Assembly: GCA_002451275.1 (NCBI GenBank)
Contig: DKBS01000136.1
Coordinates: forward strand, 1 to 35,916
Direction: 5' to 3'
From: Planctomycetaceae bacterium UBA6894
GTDB lineage: Bacteria > Planctomycetota > Planctomycetia > Gemmatales > Gemmataceae
DNA length: 35,916 nt
Notes under the pieces: generated by a model
Databases searched by the model: none
Seen by the model: only the letters and a program-made list of their open reading frames with translations
What the model was told of the DNA's origin: nothing
Shown here: positions 23,549 to 30,797 of the stretch, piece by piece
Layout of the letters: every line of letters begins with the position of its first letter
Position numbering within the stretch: position 1 is the stretch's first letter
Position numbers and translations under genes: made by a program

Positions 23549-23949
23549 TCAGGCCGCGAATGGATTGACGATGGTGAGAGCCCCGTCAATCCGATGGTTG
23601 TGTTGCAAGTCCTCGGAGTAGAGAATATCGCACCCTGCTTCCAGGGCCGATGCGATGATCAGGCTGTCGTAGTGGGAGTAGCCCAAACGGTCCCCCGATT
23701 CGAGGGCGCGATGAACGGTGGACAAGGAGAGCGGATGAATCTTGGCCCCAAGAACCCAACCTGCATGGAATGCCTGTATCGTTTCCCCCGTGAAACCGAA
23801 TTTTTTACGCATCACCTGGGCAGATTCATCAAGACCTGGACAGTAAGAACGGGTTGATCCAAGAGTATTTCAATCACCCTGGACCTTTTACCCTGCTCCA
23901 GGCCGAAGCTGTAGAGCAGGACATTGGTGTCCACAAAATTACCGGGCAT
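23549..23949 (-). pseudogene. PIN-domain toxin (VapC-like) broken by a single-base deletion
   Basis: The start (ATG 23949) encodes N-F-V-D-T-N-V-L-L-Y-S-F, the first PIN acidic motif, through V-Q-V-L. At 23829/23830 the frame breaks. The other frame continues with E-S-A-Q-V-M-R-K-K-F-G and later Y-D-S-L-I-I-A-S-A-L and Y-S-E-D-L to 23549. Adding one A on the coding strand restores V-L-N-E-S-A-Q-V, with the conserved PIN glutamate, and gives 133 residues, a normal PIN length. As read, the first frame stops after about 45 residues. The start overlaps the antitoxin stop region. Confidence 0.88.
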
Positions 23950-24166
23950 TCGCCTCTTCCCGGTTGAAATGGAAATGAGCAAGGTCACGGAGGTGACCGG
24001 TGAACAGGCGCTCCAGATCCGAACGCCTTTTTTCCTTGTCGGTGATTTCCAGCGGAGCGAAGGCGGGATGGCGGGTGCGGAGGTAGCCGATGAAATCAAG
24101 GACCTGTTCACACAGGGGTTTGGGAAGCCCCTTGACTTCCTCGTAAATCAGGTCGGCAGGTTCCAT
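23939..24166 (-). CDS. DUF2281/VapB-like antitoxin
   Basis: A 75-residue protein starting M-E-P-A-D-L-I-Y-E-E-V-K-G-L-P, then L-C-E-Q-V-L-D-F-I-G-Y-L. This is the helical pattern of DUF2281-type antitoxins that precede PIN toxins. The rest is charged and probably wraps the toxin. The ATG at 24166 has GGAG eight bases upstream and is preferred to the GTG at 24184. It overlaps the PIN gene start by 11 bases. An AT-rich stretch with TACAAT just upstream could be its -10 region. Confidence 0.78.
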   Translation of the reverse strand: MEPADLIYEEVKGLPKPLCEQVLDFIGYLRTRHPAFAPLEITDKEKRRSDLERLFTGHLRDLAHFHFNREEANAR

Positions 24167-24253
24167 CCACCACTCTCCAGGCACTGAGAATTAATTTAAT
24201 TGTACCCTTTTCCCGTCCACTCCCCTATTGGCTAATCGGGTTTTTGGAATGCC

Positions 24254-25393
24254 TCATCCCGGGGAGCGGACGGCCAGGAGGGTGATGTCATCGGACTGGG
24301 GGTGGTCGCCGGCGAAATCGGCCACCGCCTGGAAGACGGTTTGCACCAGTTCGGCCACGGGGAGGCTGGCGCCCCGGCCGGCGGCCTCGAGCAGTCGCTT
24401 TTCGCCGAACATACCACCTTCGGTGTTGAACGCCTCGGTGACACCGTCGCTGTAGAGGAGGTAGGTGTCGCCGGGCAGCAGGTCGGTCTCGATGGCGGTG
24501 ATTTCGTTGTCAACCATGATTCCGGCCATCATGCCGGTGGCATCGAAGGGGTAGGCAGGTGGCTGACCGGGGCGCAGAAGAACCGGGGAAGGATGGCCGG
24601 CGCTGGCGTAGCTGATCTTGCCACGGGTGGGTTCCAGGACGGCGCAGGCCAGCGTGACGAACATGCCGTGGGGATTCTGGTTGGCGAGCTCATCGTTGAC
24701 ATGGCGCAGGATGACCTCGGGCTTGTGCAGCAGCCTGCCGACGGTGCGCAAGAGCGTGGTGGTGACGGCCATGAAGATGGCTGCGGGAACCCCCTTGCCG
24801 GAGACATCGCCCACGACAACCATCACTTGGTCGGCGTTGCGCAGCACGACAAAGAGGTCGCCGCCGACCTCGCGGGCGGGCTCAAGCCGGGCGGAGATTT
24901 CCAGGCCGGTGTCCTTCAGCTCTCGGCAGATGTCGCATTCGAGGATGCCGGCCTGGATGTCGCGGGCGATGCGCATCTCGCTTGCGATCTTTTCCTTCAC
25001 GGAATCGGAGTAGGCCTTGGCGGTGAGGTGGGCTTTCACCCGGGCCTTGACCTCGAGGGCGGCGAACGGCTTGGTGAGGTAGTCGTTGCCGCCCACCTCG
25101 AAGCCGCGTGCCTTGTTCTCGACATCCTGCAGGCCGGTGAGGAACATGATGGGGATGTCGCGGTAGGCGGGCTTCTCGCGCAGCAGGCGGCAGACCTCGA
25201 ACCCGTCGATGCCGGGCATCATCACATCGAGCATGATGAGGTCGGGCGGGGATTTCTCCACGGCGCGCAGGGCTGCCTCGCCGGAGAGTGCCACGCTGAG
25301 GCGGTAGTCCCCCTGGAGGACCTGGACCAGGGCATCGATGTTGGACTTGGTGTCATCGACGATGAGCACCCGGGATTCCGAAAGGCTTTTCAT
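24254..25393 (-). CDS. Response regulator with SpoIIE/PP2C phosphatase output (RsbU-like)
   Basis: A 379-residue protein. Residues ~8-125 are a receiver domain: V-L-I-V-D-D-T-K, phosphoacceptor in L-I-M-L-D-V-M-M-P-G, and the lysine in Y-L-T-K-P-F. A short coiled segment (I-A-R-D-I-Q-A-G-I-L) leads into a PPM phosphatase with V-G-G-D-L-F, V-G-D-V-S-G-K-G-V-P-A-A, L-Y-S-D-G-V-T-E-A-F and Q-S-D-D-I-T-L-L. Such proteins dephosphorylate STAS anti-anti-sigma factors. It overlaps the hybrid-kinase gene by four bases (ATGA) and is the last gene of the operon, so it is probably the output. Its STAS target is not in the window. Confidence 0.93.
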   Translation of the reverse strand: MKSLSESRVLIVDDTKSNIDALVQVLQGDYRLSVALSGEAALRAVEKSPPDLIMLDVMMPGIDGFEVCRLLREKPAYRDIPIMFLTGLQDVENKARGFEVGGNDYLTKPFAALEVKARVKAHLTAKAYSDSVKEKIASEMRIARDIQAGILECDICRELKDTGLEISARLEPAREVGGDLFVVLRNADQVMVVVGDVSGKGVPAAIFMAVTTTLLRTVGRLLHKPEVILRHVNDELANQNPHGMFVTLACAVLEPTRGKISYASAGHPSPVLLRPGQPPAYPFDATGMMAGIMVDNEITAIETDLLPGDTYLLYSDGVTEAFNTEGGMFGEKRLLEAAGRGASLPVAELVQTVFQAVADFAGDHPQSDDITLLAVRSPG

Positions 25394-26712
25394 GCGTCTT
25401 CCCGGAGCTGGGGATCCTGCAGGAGGGATTCGATGCGGTCGAGGGCCTCGTCGAATTCGTACCCGTCCACCAGATCCGCGATGGCGGCCATGGCTTGGGA
25501 GACCGGGACGGGCGCGGGCTGGAGAGCCAGCGATCGGGCCAGTTCCGAAGCGCCGGACAGGTCGCTTTCGGCCACCTGCTCGCGCAGGCGGAACAGGTCG
25601 GTGCGCCAGGCCAGCACATCGAGCGGGGTCTCGTCCGGTCTGGAAGGGGCTTGCGGGGCTTGGGCTGGCGAGGGGCGCAGCGACTCCAGGGACAGTAGCG
25701 CCGTTTGCGCCTCGCGTTCCACGGCGGCAAGCAGGGCTTGGCAGTCTTTCGGGTTTTGCTTGGCCGCCGCCTCCAGGGCCTTGGAAGCTGCGCGCAAACG
25801 GTCCGCTCCCAGATTGCCAGCGGCCCCGGCGAGGGCATGGGCGGTTTTGCCGATGTGGGCTGGATCGCCAGTGGCCATGGCCGCATGAATATCGGCCAGC
25901 ATTTTGGGCAGGCTGTCGGCGAAGCGGAGGAACAAGGGCAGCAGGCGGTCCATGGGCAGGCCCAACCGGCGCACTGTGCCGGCGATGTCGATGCCATCAG
26001 CGGCATCCGCGCCGCGCGGGGGGGGGGCCGTGGCGGATTCGGCGCGGGGGGCGGCGGGAGCGGCTGGCAGCTCAAAACTGCTGGCGGGAGCCGCGGGCAC
26101 GGTGGCCTGCGAGATCCAGCGTTTCAGCACATGGACCAGGGAGGCGCGCTCGATGGGCTTGGACAGGAAGTCATCCATGCCGGCGGCGCGGCAGGCATCC
26201 ATGTCCGATTTCATGGCGTTGGCGGTGAGGGCGATGATGGGCAGCGCGCAGCGGATGGGTTCGGCGCGCAGGATGCGCGTGGCCTCGAGACCGTCCATCA
26301 CCGGCATCTGTATGTCCATGAGGATGGCGGCGTACCGGCCCCCCTGAGCCATGGCCACCGCCTCCACACCGTTTTCGGCGATGTCGATCTCCAGGCCCAG
26401 CGCGCCCAGAACCTCGCGCGCCACAAACTGGTTGGCCTCGTTGTCCTCGGCCAGGAGGAGGCGCTGGCGCTGGAAAACGGGGCCGGCGACCTTTTGGGAT
26501 CCCGATGTTTTTTGCATGGAATGACCCACCGCCTCGGCCACCGCATCGAGCAGGTTGGAGGCAGTGATCGGCTTGGGCAGGAAGACATTCACCCCGGCGG
26601 CGAGGGCCTGGTTTTCCTCCTCTAGGCCGGCGTAAGCGCTGGTGAGGATGATGGGCAAATCGCGGGTGTGCGGGTTGGCGCGGATGCGCTTTGCCGCCTC
26701 GATGCCATCCAT
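25390..26712 (-). CDS. Hybrid histidine kinase, C-terminal part (REC1 end, REC2, HPt)
   Basis: This frame encodes the rest of a kinase split by a frameshift at 26716-26719. It starts inside receiver 1 just after the phosphoacceptor (M-D-G-I-E-A-A-K-R-I, later L-P-K-P-I), then a complete receiver 2 (L-L-L-A-E-D-N-E-A-N-Q, L-M-D-I-Q-M-P-V-M-D-G, F-L-S-K-P-I). An Ala/Pro linker leads to an HPt domain with the phosphohistidine in K-T-A-H-A-L-A-G-A-A-G-N-L-G-A. About 120 further helical residues follow. On its own it has no proper N-terminus, and the Met at 26712 is internal. It overlaps the downstream REC-phosphatase start. Confidence 0.85.
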   Translation of the reverse strand: MDGIEAAKRIRANPHTRDLPIILTSAYAGLEEENQALAAGVNVFLPKPITASNLLDAVAEAVGHSMQKTSGSQKVAGPVFQRQRLLLAEDNEANQFVAREVLGALGLEIDIAENGVEAVAMAQGGRYAAILMDIQMPVMDGLEATRILRAEPIRCALPIIALTANAMKSDMDACRAAGMDDFLSKPIERASLVHVLKRWISQATVPAAPASSFELPAAPAAPRAESATAPPPRGADAADGIDIAGTVRRLGLPMDRLLPLFLRFADSLPKMLADIHAAMATGDPAHIGKTAHALAGAAGNLGADRLRAASKALEAAAKQNPKDCQALLAAVEREAQTALLSLESLRPSPAQAPQAPSRPDETPLDVLAWRTDLFRLREQVAESDLSGASELARSLALQPAPVPVSQAMAAIADLVDGYEFDEALDRIESLLQDPQLREDA

Positions 26713-28237
26713 ACCGGGGCAGCATCCAGTCGAGGACCACCAGGCCGAAAGGTTTGGTGTGGGAATCGGCCGGACGGGACGATCCGTTGGCCACCGAGAG
26801 CAGTTCCAGGCCCTCCTCGGCGGTGACCACGCCGCTTGCGGGCATGTGGAACTGGCGGAAGTAGGCTTCCATCAGTTCGCGGCTGCTGTCGCCATCCTCC
26901 ACCACCAGCGTGCGCAGGCCGCGGATGGTGTCGGGGATTTCCCTTTGCCCACTCTCCCCTTCGGATGACCGGAAGATGAGGGCGGTGAAGGTGAAAGTGG
27001 AGCCCTTGCCATGCTCGCTCTGCACGGTCAGGTCGCCCCCCATGAGGCGGGCCAGACGGCGGCTGATGGCGAGGCCGAGTCCGGTGCCGCCGTATTTGCG
27101 GCTGGTGGAGCTGTCGGCCTGGGTGAAGGCCTGGAAGAGGCGGCCCTGCTGGTCGGGTGTCATGCCGATGCCGGTATCGCGGACATCGAAGCGCAGCAGC
27201 ATGCCGTCGGCGGGCCGGGTGTCGCCGGTTTCCGTCTCGGGATCGGGTGGAACATTCCATTCGGCCACGCCGACCCGCAGGGTGATCTCGCCGGCATCGG
27301 TGAACTTGAAGGCGTTGCCAATGAGGTTGGTTAGGACCTGGCGCACGCGCAGGGGGTCGCCCACCAGATGGTCTGGCACTTCCTCGGCGGCGTAGACGAC
27401 CAGCTCGACGTGTTTCTCGGCGACCCGGGCGCGGAAGGTTTCGGCCACCTCGTCGAGCAGGCCGCGGAGGTGGAAGGGAATGGATTCAACATCGAGCCGC
27501 TTGGCCTCGATCTTGGAGAAGTCGAGGATGTCGTTGATGAGGGCCAGGAGGTTGCGCGCGGCGGTATGTGCCACGGAGAGGTACTGGTGCTGACGGGGGT
27601 TGAGGTCGGTCTCGAGAGCCAGTCCGGTCATGTTCAGGATGGCGTTCATAGGGGTGCGGATCTCGTGGCTCATGGTCGCCAGAAACGCGCTTTTGGCCTG
27701 GTTGGCGGCATCGGCCTTGGCCATGGCCTCCTGCAGTTCGCCGGTGCGCTCCACGATGGTCCGTTCGAGTTTCGCTTGGTGCTCCTCAAGGCGGTGGTTG
27801 GAGGCGCGCACCTCGGCGAGCAGCTCATCACGGGAGCGGGTCTCGAAGGCCTCGCCTTCACGGCGCAGATAGTCTGCATCGGGCTGGAGCAGCGGATCCG
27901 TCAGACGGGTGACGGCCCGGACGCGGTGGTCGCCCCCGGATTCCTGGAACGATTCGAGGTCGTCAAAGAAATCGCATACCCAGCCCGGCAGGCGGAAAGC
28001 GGACCGGGTTTGCAGGTCGATCACCAGGGCGGGCCTGGCATCGCGGTTGAAACCAATCACCAGACTGCCCAGGGGATCCGACTGGTGGGCCAGCCGGACC
28101 AGGGCGGAGACGGCGGTGGCCAGGCGGGTGGAGTCGATGGGATCGAAATGGAAGGCGCCCGCCAGCCGCAGCACCTTGGCGCGGCACTCGATGTGGGCCG
28201 TCTCCGACCCCAGCGGGATGCGTCCGATCCAGTTCAC
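26171..28237 (-). CDS. Hybrid histidine kinase, N-terminal part (frameshifted in REC1)
   Basis: GTG start at 28237, overlapping the RsbX-like stop (GTGA). Residues ~15-80 resemble an RsbT-type ATPase fold (F-D-P-I-D-S-T-R-L-A-T-A-V-S) but lack its N-box and nucleotide loops. A coiled coil (~135-185) leads to HisKA with H191 in M-S-H-E-I-R-T-P-M-N-A-I-L, then HATPase motifs N-L-I-G-N-A-F-K-F, D-T-G-I-G-M and G-G-T-G-L-G-L. Receiver 1 runs to its phosphoacceptor L-D-W-M-L-P (~residue 503). There one extra base in a C-run shifts the frame, and the remaining ~180 residues down to 26171 are nonsense. The intended protein would be about 948 residues with the 25390-26712 part. Confidence 0.87.
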   Translation of the reverse strand: MNWIGRIPLGSETAHIECRAKVLRLAGAFHFDPIDSTRLATAVSALVRLAHQSDPLGSLVIGFNRDARPALVIDLQTRSAFRLPGWVCDFFDDLESFQESGGDHRVRAVTRLTDPLLQPDADYLRREGEAFETRSRDELLAEVRASNHRLEEHQAKLERTIVERTGELQEAMAKADAANQAKSAFLATMSHEIRTPMNAILNMTGLALETDLNPRQHQYLSVAHTAARNLLALINDILDFSKIEAKRLDVESIPFHLRGLLDEVAETFRARVAEKHVELVVYAAEEVPDHLVGDPLRVRQVLTNLIGNAFKFTDAGEITLRVGVAEWNVPPDPETETGDTRPADGMLLRFDVRDTGIGMTPDQQGRLFQAFTQADSSTSRKYGGTGLGLAISRRLARLMGGDLTVQSEHGKGSTFTFTALIFRSSEGESGQREIPDTIRGLRTLVVEDGDSSRELMEAYFRQFHMPASGVVTAEEGLELLSVANGSSRPADSHTKPFGLVVLDWMLPRYGWHRGGKAHPRQPAHPRFAHHPHQRLRRPRGGKPGPRRRGECLPAQADHCLQPARCGGRGGGSFHAKNIGIPKGRRPRFPAPAPPPGRGQRGQPVCGARGSGRAGPGDRHRRKRCGGGGHGSGGPVRRHPHGHTDAGDGRSRGHAHPARRTHPLRAAHHRPHRQRHEIGHGCLPRRRHG

Positions 28238-28863
28238 GCGCCGTACCTCAGGGCCAGGCAGGTGGCGTCATCGTGCCTGCGTCCGAAGCGTTCCACCACC
28301 GAGCGGGAGACCGTGGCCGCGCTGTCGGAGCGCAGTCCCGGGTAATCGTCGATGCCGAACCGTTCGGTCACCCCGTCGGAGGTGAACAGGATCAGGTCAC
28401 CCTTGAGCAGGCTCATTTCCGAGGGTTTGGGGGAGGGTAGGCGCTGGCCAACGACACCGTCGCGGGAAACCAAGCGGGTATCGGCCGAGCCGAGCCGCCG
28501 GAGCGCGGTGTTGCCCACGCCTACAAAGCGCAAGATGCCTGTCACGGTTTCAAGGAAGGCAAGGCCCACCGCCGCCCCGACTGTGCCTTTGAGATGGTCG
28601 TGGATGGAGCGCAGTATCTGGTCGAGGGTGATGGCGGGATTGTCCGAATGGGCGGGGAGGCTGGCACCGCTGTGGGCGAGTTCGGAAACCAGCCGCAGGG
28701 CCTGTGCGGCGGCGGCGTGGGCGGTGGGGCCGTGGCCCAAACCATCGGCGATCACCAGCCACAGGCTGCCGGGTGTCTGGAAGCTGCCCACAGCGTCACC
28801 GCAGACCGTTTCGCCAGGAAACGGGCGCTGGTACCAGGCGACATCGATCACCGGCGCGCTCAT
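28234..28863 (-). CDS. RsbX-like PP2C phosphatase
   Basis: A 209-residue single-domain PPM phosphatase: G-E-T-V-C-G-D-A near the start, V-I-A-D-G-L-G-H-G-P-T-A, L-F-T-S-D-G-V-T-E-R-F and R-H-D-D-A-T-C-L at the end supply the metal-binding aspartates. A stand-alone PP2C next to rsbR-rsbS-rsbT is the hallmark of RsbX, which dephosphorylates the stressosome RsbR/RsbS proteins and resets the system. I chose the start at 28863, which overlaps the rsbT stop (ATGA), over the Met nine bases upstream. Confidence 0.88.
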   Translation of the reverse strand: MSAPVIDVAWYQRPFPGETVCGDAVGSFQTPGSLWLVIADGLGHGPTAHAAAAQALRLVSELAHSGASLPAHSDNPAITLDQILRSIHDHLKGTVGAAVGLAFLETVTGILRFVGVGNTALRRLGSADTRLVSRDGVVGQRLPSPKPSEMSLLKGDLILFTSDGVTERFGIDDYPGLRSDSAATVSRSVVERFGRRHDDATCLALRYGA

Positions 28864-29294
28864 GCCTTCCATTTCCGCACGGTGACGCGTGTTCCCTTGC
28901 CTGGTTCGGACCAGAGATGGAAATCATCCATCAGGCGCTTGGCGCCCGGCAGGCCCAGGCCCAGGGTGCCGGATTCGCTGAAGTGATCCTGCATTGCCTT
29001 CTGGAGGTCGGGGATGCCGGGTCCGTTGTCCTCAGCGACGACCTCGATGCCCTGTCCTCTGGACCCCTGCACCAGACGGATGCGCATGCGGCCGCGCCCG
29101 GCATATTTGATGATGTTCCTGGCCAGTTCGGATGCAGCAGTCATGATCGAGGCGCGGGCGACCGGTTTGAGGCCCAGACGGTCGGCGACCTTGCCCACCA
29201 GAATTATGGCGATGTTCACATCGGGTTCATCGCAGACGGGAGCCCAGAGGTCCTCGCCCAAGGGGGACGGCAGCCCGCGTAATTCACCGGACAT
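28860..29294 (-). CDS. rsbT: RsbT-like switch serine/threonine kinase
   Basis: A 144-residue GHKL ATPase of the RsbT/RsbW group. The N-box is A-A-S-E-L-A-R-N-I-I-K-Y-A, the G1 box D-N-G-P-G-I-P-D, and the G2 region G-T-L-G-L-G-L-P-G-A-K-R-L-M-D-D-F. The length and the G-L-P-G-x-x-R-L-M-D motif fit RsbT. It phosphorylates RsbR and RsbS and, once released from the stressosome, activates a downstream partner. It overlaps rsbS upstream by 11 bases and the RsbX-like gene downstream by four. Confidence 0.9.
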   Translation of the reverse strand: MSGELRGLPSPLGEDLWAPVCDEPDVNIAIILVGKVADRLGLKPVARASIMTAASELARNIIKYAGRGRMRIRLVQGSRGQGIEVVAEDNGPGIPDLQKAMQDHFSESGTLGLGLPGAKRLMDDFHLWSEPGKGTRVTVRKWKA

Positions 29295-29778
29295 GGGGAG
29301 TGTCCTGTGGGGAAAGGTTTGGGGAGTGGGGTTCTATTTCCGCACGGGTTGCGGGCTGGGGGTCTGTCGGCCCGGACCAGGTATCCGGGGCATCGGCATC
29401 CTCCAGTGCGAGTAGTGCGTCATCAAGGGTGAGGGCGGTGAGCATACCTTTGGCATCCTCGCCCATGGTGATGAGCGCGGCCACCACCCCCGGTCTCAAA
29501 CCGGCCAACACCACGCGGGCGCCCAGCAACCGTGCCATTGCCGCGATTCGCTGGAGGCCCTGGAACTCCTCGGGATCGAGGATTTGGAGGCCGGAGCAAT
29601 CAAAGATGACGCGCTTGGCGCGCGTGGAGGCTAGTTGATCGAGCAGGTCCTGCTGGAAAAGCTGGAGCACGCCCCGGGCCAGATCGACCTGCAGCGTGGC
29701 CACGAGGCAGCCCCGAAATTGGTTCAGGGTGACGCGCGCCGTGCCCGATGCTTCCGATATCCGGCCCGTATCGCTCAT
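29284..29778 (-). CDS. rsbS: RsbS-like STAS protein lacking the usual phosphoserine
   Basis: A 164-residue single STAS domain (residues ~14-125) plus a Pro/Thr-rich tail. The strands L-N-Q-F-R-G-C-L-V-A-T-L-Q and R-V-I-F-D-C-S-G-L, and the segment A-R-V-V-L-A-G-L-R-P-G-V-V-A-A-L, align well with RsbS. In B. subtilis RsbS the phosphoacceptor Ser59 lies in I-D-S-F-I; here the aligned segment is I-L-D-P-E-E-F, so the serine is replaced by Pro followed by two Glu. RsbS normally holds RsbT in the stressosome core. The start at 29778 lies seven bases after the rsbR stop. Confidence 0.83.
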   Translation of the reverse strand: MSDTGRISEASGTARVTLNQFRGCLVATLQVDLARGVLQLFQQDLLDQLASTRAKRVIFDCSGLQILDPEEFQGLQRIAAMARLLGARVVLAGLRPGVVAALITMGEDAKGMLTALTLDDALLALEDADAPDTWSGPTDPQPATRAEIEPHSPNLSPQDTPHVR

Positions 29779-29785
29779 GGAACAC

Positions 29786-30241
29786 TCAGCGTGAGGGTGC
29801 CGGGCGGGTTTGCAGTTCAACTCCGGTGCGGCGGAACGCGTCTTCCAGGGCATCGCGCAGGGTGGCGGTGGTGCGCACCTCGCCCACATCGATACCCAGT
29901 TCCACCACGGTCTGGGCGATGGCCGGCGAGATGCCGGACAGCGTGCACTCGCAACCCATCAGACGAGTGGCCTTGGTGATCTTGATGAGGTGGTTGGCCA
30001 CCGCGGTGTCGACCACGGCCACGCCACTGATATCGAGAATGAAGATCTTGGAACGGGTCTCGGCGATCTTGGCCAGCATGGCCGTCATCAGATCCTGCGC
30101 GCGGCGGGAATCGATAATGCCCACCAGGGGCAGCAAAAGGATACCCTGCCAGATGGTGGTGACCGGGGTTGACATCTCCATCATGGCCCGGTTCTGGTCG
30201 GCGATCTTCTCGTTGGTCATGCGCGAGAAGGTTTCCACCAC
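29786..30241 (-). CDS. RsbR, C-terminal part (end of globin domain plus STAS)
   Basis: This frame is the in-frame continuation of 30326-30688 past a TAG codon (30326-30328); there is no frameshift. It contains the last globin helix (T-F-S-R-M-T-N-E-K-I), a linker, and a STAS domain that starts P-V-T-T-I-W-Q-G-I-L-L-L-P-L-V-G and has I-L-D-I-S-G-V-A-V-V-D-T and G-I-S-P-A-I-A-Q-T. These align with the RsbR segments around Thr171 (Ser here) and Thr205. The GTG at 30241 is only the longest start option; codons 30325 to 30242 are also open and homologous. If no readthrough occurs, this STAS part may be translated separately or not at all. Confidence 0.8.
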   Translation of the reverse strand: MVETFSRMTNEKIADQNRAMMEMSTPVTTIWQGILLLPLVGIIDSRRAQDLMTAMLAKIAETRSKIFILDISGVAVVDTAVANHLIKITKATRLMGCECTLSGISPAIAQTVVELGIDVGEVRTTATLRDALEDAFRRTGVELQTRPAPSR

Positions 30242-30325
30242 GACGGCTGTGTCGAGGTGGATGAGCTTGGTGACGGAGCGGATGGCGGCGGCAAAATCCG
30301 CGGCGGAAAAGCCTGCGGGGAGGGA

Positions 30326-30688
30326 CTACTCGGCGAAGGTGGTCAGGCTGAAGTGCATGGCGGCGAAGTAGACGGGCAAGCCCAGACCAATGCGGGCGTG
30401 CACCTCGCCCACCTTGCGGCGGCGGTCGAGATAACCCTCATCCAACTGGCCGGTCAGGAAATCCGCCCAGTATTCCTCCTGCATTTTGGCGGCACGGGCC
30501 TGGCGGGCGGGGTCGGAGAAATGCTGCAGGTATTCGGGTTGTTTGCGCAACCAAACATAAAAGGCGCTGACGAATTCGCCCACGCGTGGCTTGAAGTGTT
30601 TGCCCAGGTTGCGGATACGGGTGAGGTCATCGGCATCGATGCCGTAGGAATCACGGAGTTCCTCGATGGTGTAAATGCGGTCGGACAT
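30326..30688 (-). CDS. Globin-coupled RsbR, N-terminal part (interrupted by TAG)
   Basis: A 120-residue protoglobin/globin-sensor fragment. It contains Y-T-I-E-E-L-R-D-S-Y-G, then F-Y-V-W-L-R-K-Q-P-E-Y-L, and the F-helix segment K-V-G-E-V-H-A-R-I-G-L with the probable haem-ligating His97. It stops at TAG after F-A-E within the globin fold, and the same frame then continues into the rest of the globin and the STAS domain (29786). The complete product would be 300 residues, a normal size for a globin-RsbR. The ATG at 30688 is the likely start. As the first gene of the stressosome operon it would be the sensor, plausibly of O2 or redox state. Confidence 0.83.
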   Translation of the reverse strand: MSDRIYTIEELRDSYGIDADDLTRIRNLGKHFKPRVGEFVSAFYVWLRKQPEYLQHFSDPARQARAAKMQEEYWADFLTGQLDEGYLDRRRKVGEVHARIGLGLPVYFAAMHFSLTTFAE

Positions 30689-30797
30689 GGATGCACCCCG
30701 GAGACTTGTTCCATGGCGATGGCCAATCCTTAATTCTTCGGCCCGCAATGCACAGGCATCCTAGCACGGGTTGGTCCTGCAATTAAGCAACAATAGA

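Noticed and set aside
24302..25888. Plus-strand open frame of 528 codons opposite the REC-phosphatase and kinase genes
   Set aside because: It spans two real minus-strand genes and shows no conserved domain; its composition is a reverse-complement artefact.
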